Shown: piece after piece, positions 28,187-30,936 of the stretch | How positions within the stretch are numbered: the stretch's first letter is position 1 | How the letters are laid out: each line of letters opens with the position of its first letter | Source: a virus | IMG/VR virus record: IMGVR_UViG_3300035698_035323 | Location: 1-30,936 of that record | Strand: one strand, 5' to 3' | Length of the DNA stretch: 30,936 nt | Translations under genes and position numbers: made by a program | The notes under the pieces: model-generated | The model's database searches: none | What the model was told of the DNA's origin: nothing | The model's input: only the letters and a program-made list of their open reading frames with translations

Positions 28187-28516
28187 TCAGGCGCTCACCT
28201 CCTCGACGGTCATCCGAAACGGAAGACCGCGTTGAATCTCAAGGGAGCGGATCACGCAATCGCCCATCGACTCCAGGTGGGCGAAGAGTTCGATCACCTG
28301 CGCCTTGAGCGCGAAGTCGGCTTTGCCCGACTCGGGTCGCGGCCCGTTCTCGCCCTGGAATTTGATTTGGTGGATGACCCGAGGCATCGGGTCCATCACT
28401 GGCTCGCCCTGCCGCACCGGGAGATCCTCGATGCAGCCAAAGTTGATCCGTTGCATCTCGGTGAGGAGCTTGCGCCGCGAAGGAGGAAGACTTGCCATCA
28501 TTACATTTACGACCAT
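28187..28516 (-). CDS. Conserved small hypothetical protein of the early arm
   Basis: The frame is open from 28585, but the first 23 codons look random. ATG 28516 gives 109 aa; ATG 28501 or 28498 are alternatives, and none has a strong ribosome site. Protein-like sequence starts at SRRKLLTEMQRINFGCIEDL and runs through PRVIHQIKFQGENGPRPE, FALKAQVIELFAHLESMGD and IRSLEIQRGLPFRMTVEE. I recall small proteins with an RINFG-x-I-E and a KFG/Q-GEN-x-PRPE pattern in planctomycete mobile elements, but not a function. It lies just before the sigma-like gene and after a terminator-like hairpin. Confidence 0.7.
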   Translation of the reverse strand: MVVNVMMASLPPSRRKLLTEMQRINFGCIEDLPVRQGEPVMDPMPRVIHQIKFQGENGPRPESGKADFALKAQVIELFAHLESMGDCVIRSLEIQRGLPFRMTVEEVSA

Positions 28517-28626
28517 CGCACGCCCATTTCTGCCAGTTGTTTGAGGCCGACACCATGCGGGCCCGAGCAACTGCGATGGGGGCATTCAAACAGGTGGATT
28601 TTGCTCGCAACAAAGGCGCAACAAGA

Positions 28627-28658
28627 AAGCGGCGAGGAACCGATGGCTCCCGCCGCTT
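28627..28658 (-). terminator. Candidate rho-independent terminator after the 736-aa gene
   Basis: On the minus strand AAGCGGCG pairs with CGCCGCTT (8 perfect bp around a 16-base loop that can pair partly further) and is followed by TTCTTGTTG (28626-28618). It lies about 70 bp after the stop of the 736-aa gene and about 110 bp before the next start. The T-run is interrupted but the stem is strong. Confidence 0.5.
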
Positions 28659-28699
28659 GGGCAATGCAGACAGGCGAAAAACTTTCAGGTTTACTCTGT

Positions 28700-28726
28700 G
28701 CGCAACTTCAAACGTCGATGTTGCGC
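28700..28726. repeat. GCGCAAC / GTTGCGC inverted repeat
   Basis: GCGCAAC (28700-28706) and GTTGCGC (28720-28726) form a perfect 7-bp inverted repeat with a 13-base gap, reaching the stop codon of the 736-aa gene. GCGCAAC recurs close to the terminator-like hairpin (GGCGCAACAAG, about 28615-28625) beside another CGCAAC. The spacing could suit a dimeric regulator. Confidence 0.4.
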
Positions 28727-30936
28727 TACTGCTGTCGGCTGCGAATCTCGTTCATGACGGCATCCGTGATCTGGGTCACCTCGTCGGTTGCCAGCCCTTT
28801 GATCTTGGTGATCCACGTCTTGAAGCTATCGACCTTCACCCGGCATGCGCGCCCCGACTGTCCATTGGATTCCAACTGACCAGCACGCACGGCTTTGGAA
28901 ATCGTCCCCCTGTCAGGTGACCCGCCCTCGCCCAGAACTCGTTCGGTCGCCCTCCAAAGCTCCACCTGTTTGGCCAAGTCGAAAGACACACTGCCGGGCT
29001 GCGTCGGAGTGCCATTTGTCGCAGTGGCCGCGGCCCGTTTCAGGTTCGTGATCGGTACCTGGATCCGACGCTCCTCGCCATATTTCGTGAACCGGACATC
29101 CAATGACGCTGGTGAACCGGATACGTCCAACTCCATGGACTCCTCGGGACACAGATCGACCTCGGCCGTGGCTTCCTTGTCGCTGAACAGAGTTCCCGAT
29201 GGCGTTGCCAACATAGCGATCGCCACGCCGATGCCGGAGTTCTGCAACGTCACTTTCCCGTTCTCGCGTGACGCCGTCAGGCAAGGCCAGAGAGGGAGGC
29301 CGAACTGGTCCATGATGGCGTCATCAAGGGCCTGTAGGTCGTTGACTCGTTCCTTGATCACCTTTGCACCTTCTGCAACGGAAGAGGGCACACGGCTCTC
29401 CGCTACAAGCCTGAACGCAGGCGATAGCTTGGAATGGTTCGGCGGCAAATCTCTTGCGGCACACATGCACCAATTGAACCGCCTCAATAATGATCCTGTG
29501 TCGCCATTGGAAGCAAGGAGGCGTGCGTGCAGTACACCGACGAGTTTCCAGAGCACGGCTGGGAGAACATCGAGCGCCAAATCGGCCGTTGGCCACCGGA
29601 GATGGAGGACCATGACCTCGCCGGAGTCTGGACCGACATCCCACGACTCCTGCTCCCGCTCAATCGCCCACGACAGAAGTGTTTCCTCCACCTGCGCTCT
29701 TACTGCTGCGGGGATCGCGTGGAATTCGCTCGCCACCACGTTGGCAATGATGGTGTCCATCCTCTTGATCTTCGTGTCGGCCTGACATTCTGACAGCAGC
29801 CGCGCAGTCATGAGAGGATCACGCCTCACCAACTCACTGGTGAGTTCGGCGAAATGGTCCGCGATGTGTTCTAACGGAAGCAACTCGTCGAGAGCGCGAA
29901 GGTGCGGCTTCCACTCCTGCCACGGCGCGCCCAGATTGATGACAGACAGGAATGCACTCCGAGACTCTTCGCTCGTCATCACCTTCCGAAATAGCGTGAG
30001 GTCCACCAAGTCGGGGATCAATACGAGGTCTGTCTCGAGGTCTTCGAGCGAGTACCGTTGTTTCGTGTAGTAGTCGGCGTCCAGAATCAGCTTTTCCGCG
30101 ATACCGACAATGCGGTAGAAGACGCGCGCTTGGTCCTCAGGTGCCTTGATTTCAGTCCTGAATTGGGTCTTGGGAAAGCGGAGTCGCAGGGAGCCGCTGA
30201 GACCACGGATGAAGAAGCGGACTTGGATCGGTGAGGCAAGATCATCCGACCGGACTTCAACATCGGAATCAAACGACTCGATGGCGCCAGTCTCATCGGC
30301 ACGCACCTCTTGGAGGCGCTGCGTCTCCGGATCAATGTACTGCCGGCTTTGGAACAGTGCATGGTCAATACTCCGATACTCCTCCCCCGAGGGGTGCGAG
30401 AACCGGATCATGTAGAGCCGATCAATGAACCGGCTAAAGCAGAGTTCACGGAGCTTCGCGAGATCGAAATGCAGCTTGCTTACCGCGTCTTTCGGGATTC
30501 CAAGGAACGCAGAGTTGAATTCGTGCAGTCGGTCGTCTGTGATGCGGCGTCCGCCGCCCACCGCCGTGAAGCGAAGATACCCCTCGTCATCACTGGAGTA
30601 ATGAATGTTCACGTTATCGACGATGGCATTTTGCCACGAGTACCACAACGGCCGGCGAGCGTCATAGTCATAGGCCCGCACCGACAAGTCGTCCTGGAGA
30701 CCAAGCACGACATTCAGGGCACCCGTCCCATCATGAGGAACGCGAGAGAACACGCCCAACCGGATCTGCGGCGTGAGCCATGCGTTCTCCAACGCAGCAT
30801 CCAATGCATCGCGGTCGAACGGCACCGTCGTCTGGTACGACTGGATCGTGATCTCACGCTGGTCCAGGATGCCCTCGGCACGAGGCGCAACCTCCAGTCG
30901 CTGAATGTGATCCTTTGGTTCGTACCGTGAAGGCAT
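28726..30936 (-). CDS. Large hypothetical protein with C-terminal HTH-like domain
   Basis: The 736-aa frame starts with ATG at the last bases of the window, so a longer N-terminus outside cannot be excluded. Residues 1-330 contain many strand-like segments (NVVLGLQDDLSVRAYDYD, LYMIRFSHPSGEEYRSIDHA, SGSLRLRFPKTQFRT). Residues about 330-560 are helical and regular, and 560-650 are beta-rich. Near the end (about 665-705) RGTISKAVRAGQLESNGQSG followed by CRVKVDSFKTWI resembles the helix-turn-helix/wing of excisionase-like DNA-binding domains. No enzymatic motif is visible. It lies at the upstream end of the early arm, a place where phages carry accessory, host-takeover or anti-defence genes. Function is unknown. 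Confidence 0.8.
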   Translation of the reverse strand: MPSRYEPKDHIQRLEVAPRAEGILDQREITIQSYQTTVPFDRDALDAALENAWLTPQIRLGVFSRVPHDGTGALNVVLGLQDDLSVRAYDYDARRPLWYSWQNAIVDNVNIHYSSDDEGYLRFTAVGGGRRITDDRLHEFNSAFLGIPKDAVSKLHFDLAKLRELCFSRFIDRLYMIRFSHPSGEEYRSIDHALFQSRQYIDPETQRLQEVRADETGAIESFDSDVEVRSDDLASPIQVRFFIRGLSGSLRLRFPKTQFRTEIKAPEDQARVFYRIVGIAEKLILDADYYTKQRYSLEDLETDLVLIPDLVDLTLFRKVMTSEESRSAFLSVINLGAPWQEWKPHLRALDELLPLEHIADHFAELTSELVRRDPLMTARLLSECQADTKIKRMDTIIANVVASEFHAIPAAVRAQVEETLLSWAIEREQESWDVGPDSGEVMVLHLRWPTADLALDVLPAVLWKLVGVLHARLLASNGDTGSLLRRFNWCMCAARDLPPNHSKLSPAFRLVAESRVPSSVAEGAKVIKERVNDLQALDDAIMDQFGLPLWPCLTASRENGKVTLQNSGIGVAIAMLATPSGTLFSDKEATAEVDLCPEESMELDVSGSPASLDVRFTKYGEERRIQVPITNLKRAAATATNGTPTQPGSVSFDLAKQVELWRATERVLGEGGSPDRGTISKAVRAGQLESNGQSGRACRVKVDSFKTWITKIKGLATDEVTQITDAVMNEIRSRQQ

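Noticed and set aside
1-30936. Integrase, CI-type repressor or endolysin gene
   Set aside because: I looked for tyrosine or serine recombinase, lambda-repressor-like and lysozyme/amidase/peptidase motifs and saw none, so lysogeny and cell-wall lysis genes, if any, lie outside the window or are unrecognisable.

Overview
The window is a GC-rich stretch of a tailed double-stranded DNA phage or prophage. A Planctomycetota host is likely: one protein combines a HARE/HB1-type winged helix with a lysine/alanine-rich tail, and several small proteins (118-aa forward-strand protein, 109-aa early protein, 76-aa protein before the terminase, lipoprotein of the lysis cluster) resemble planctomycete mobile-element proteins as I remember them. 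That host call is inference; no database was searched.

Almost all genes lie on the minus strand and should be read from right to left. The early/replication arm (30936 to 18503) starts with a 736-aa protein of unknown function, a small conserved protein and a sigma-70-like factor. It continues with a recombination and replication set: PD-(D/E)XK exonuclease, a tRNA-like gene, Sak4-like RecA-fold ATPase, DUF669-type ssDNA-binding protein, RusA resolvase, SF2 helicase, and a prim-pol/DUF3987 primase. The primase is followed by about 360 bp without a convincing gene that is packed with short repeats and is the best origin candidate. The arm ends with a small protein and a ParB/DNA-methylase fusion.

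A four-gene cassette on the plus strand (16815 to 18494) separates the arms. It encodes a DUF6900/zinc-ribbon protein, a coiled-coil protein, the HARE-HTH protein and the 118-aa protein. It starts from a divergent intergenic region carrying a 21-bp-spaced direct repeat and ends at a terminator-like hairpin.

The late arm (16686 to 1) is ordered as in a siphovirus: candidate small terminase, large terminase, NrdR-like zinc ribbon, two small proteins, lambda-type portal, a protease/capsid fusion, DUF2190 decoration protein, head-tail connector genes, tail tube, tail assembly chaperone pair in two frames, a holin/spanin-like overlapping cluster, gp10-like protein, TP901-type tape measure, two tail proteins, a SAM methyltransferase and a Rossmann-like protein. 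Most late genes overlap by ATGA, TTGA or TGATG, which indicates translational coupling.

An unexplained sequence element (17 identical bases plus a CCGACA hexamer at fixed distance on the minus strand) occurs in front of both the exonuclease operon and the portal/capsid operon. The first copy lies directly behind the sigma-like gene, so these may be promoters or operators of a phage transcription switch. I saw no integrase, endolysin, CI-type repressor, rRNA or CRISPR array.
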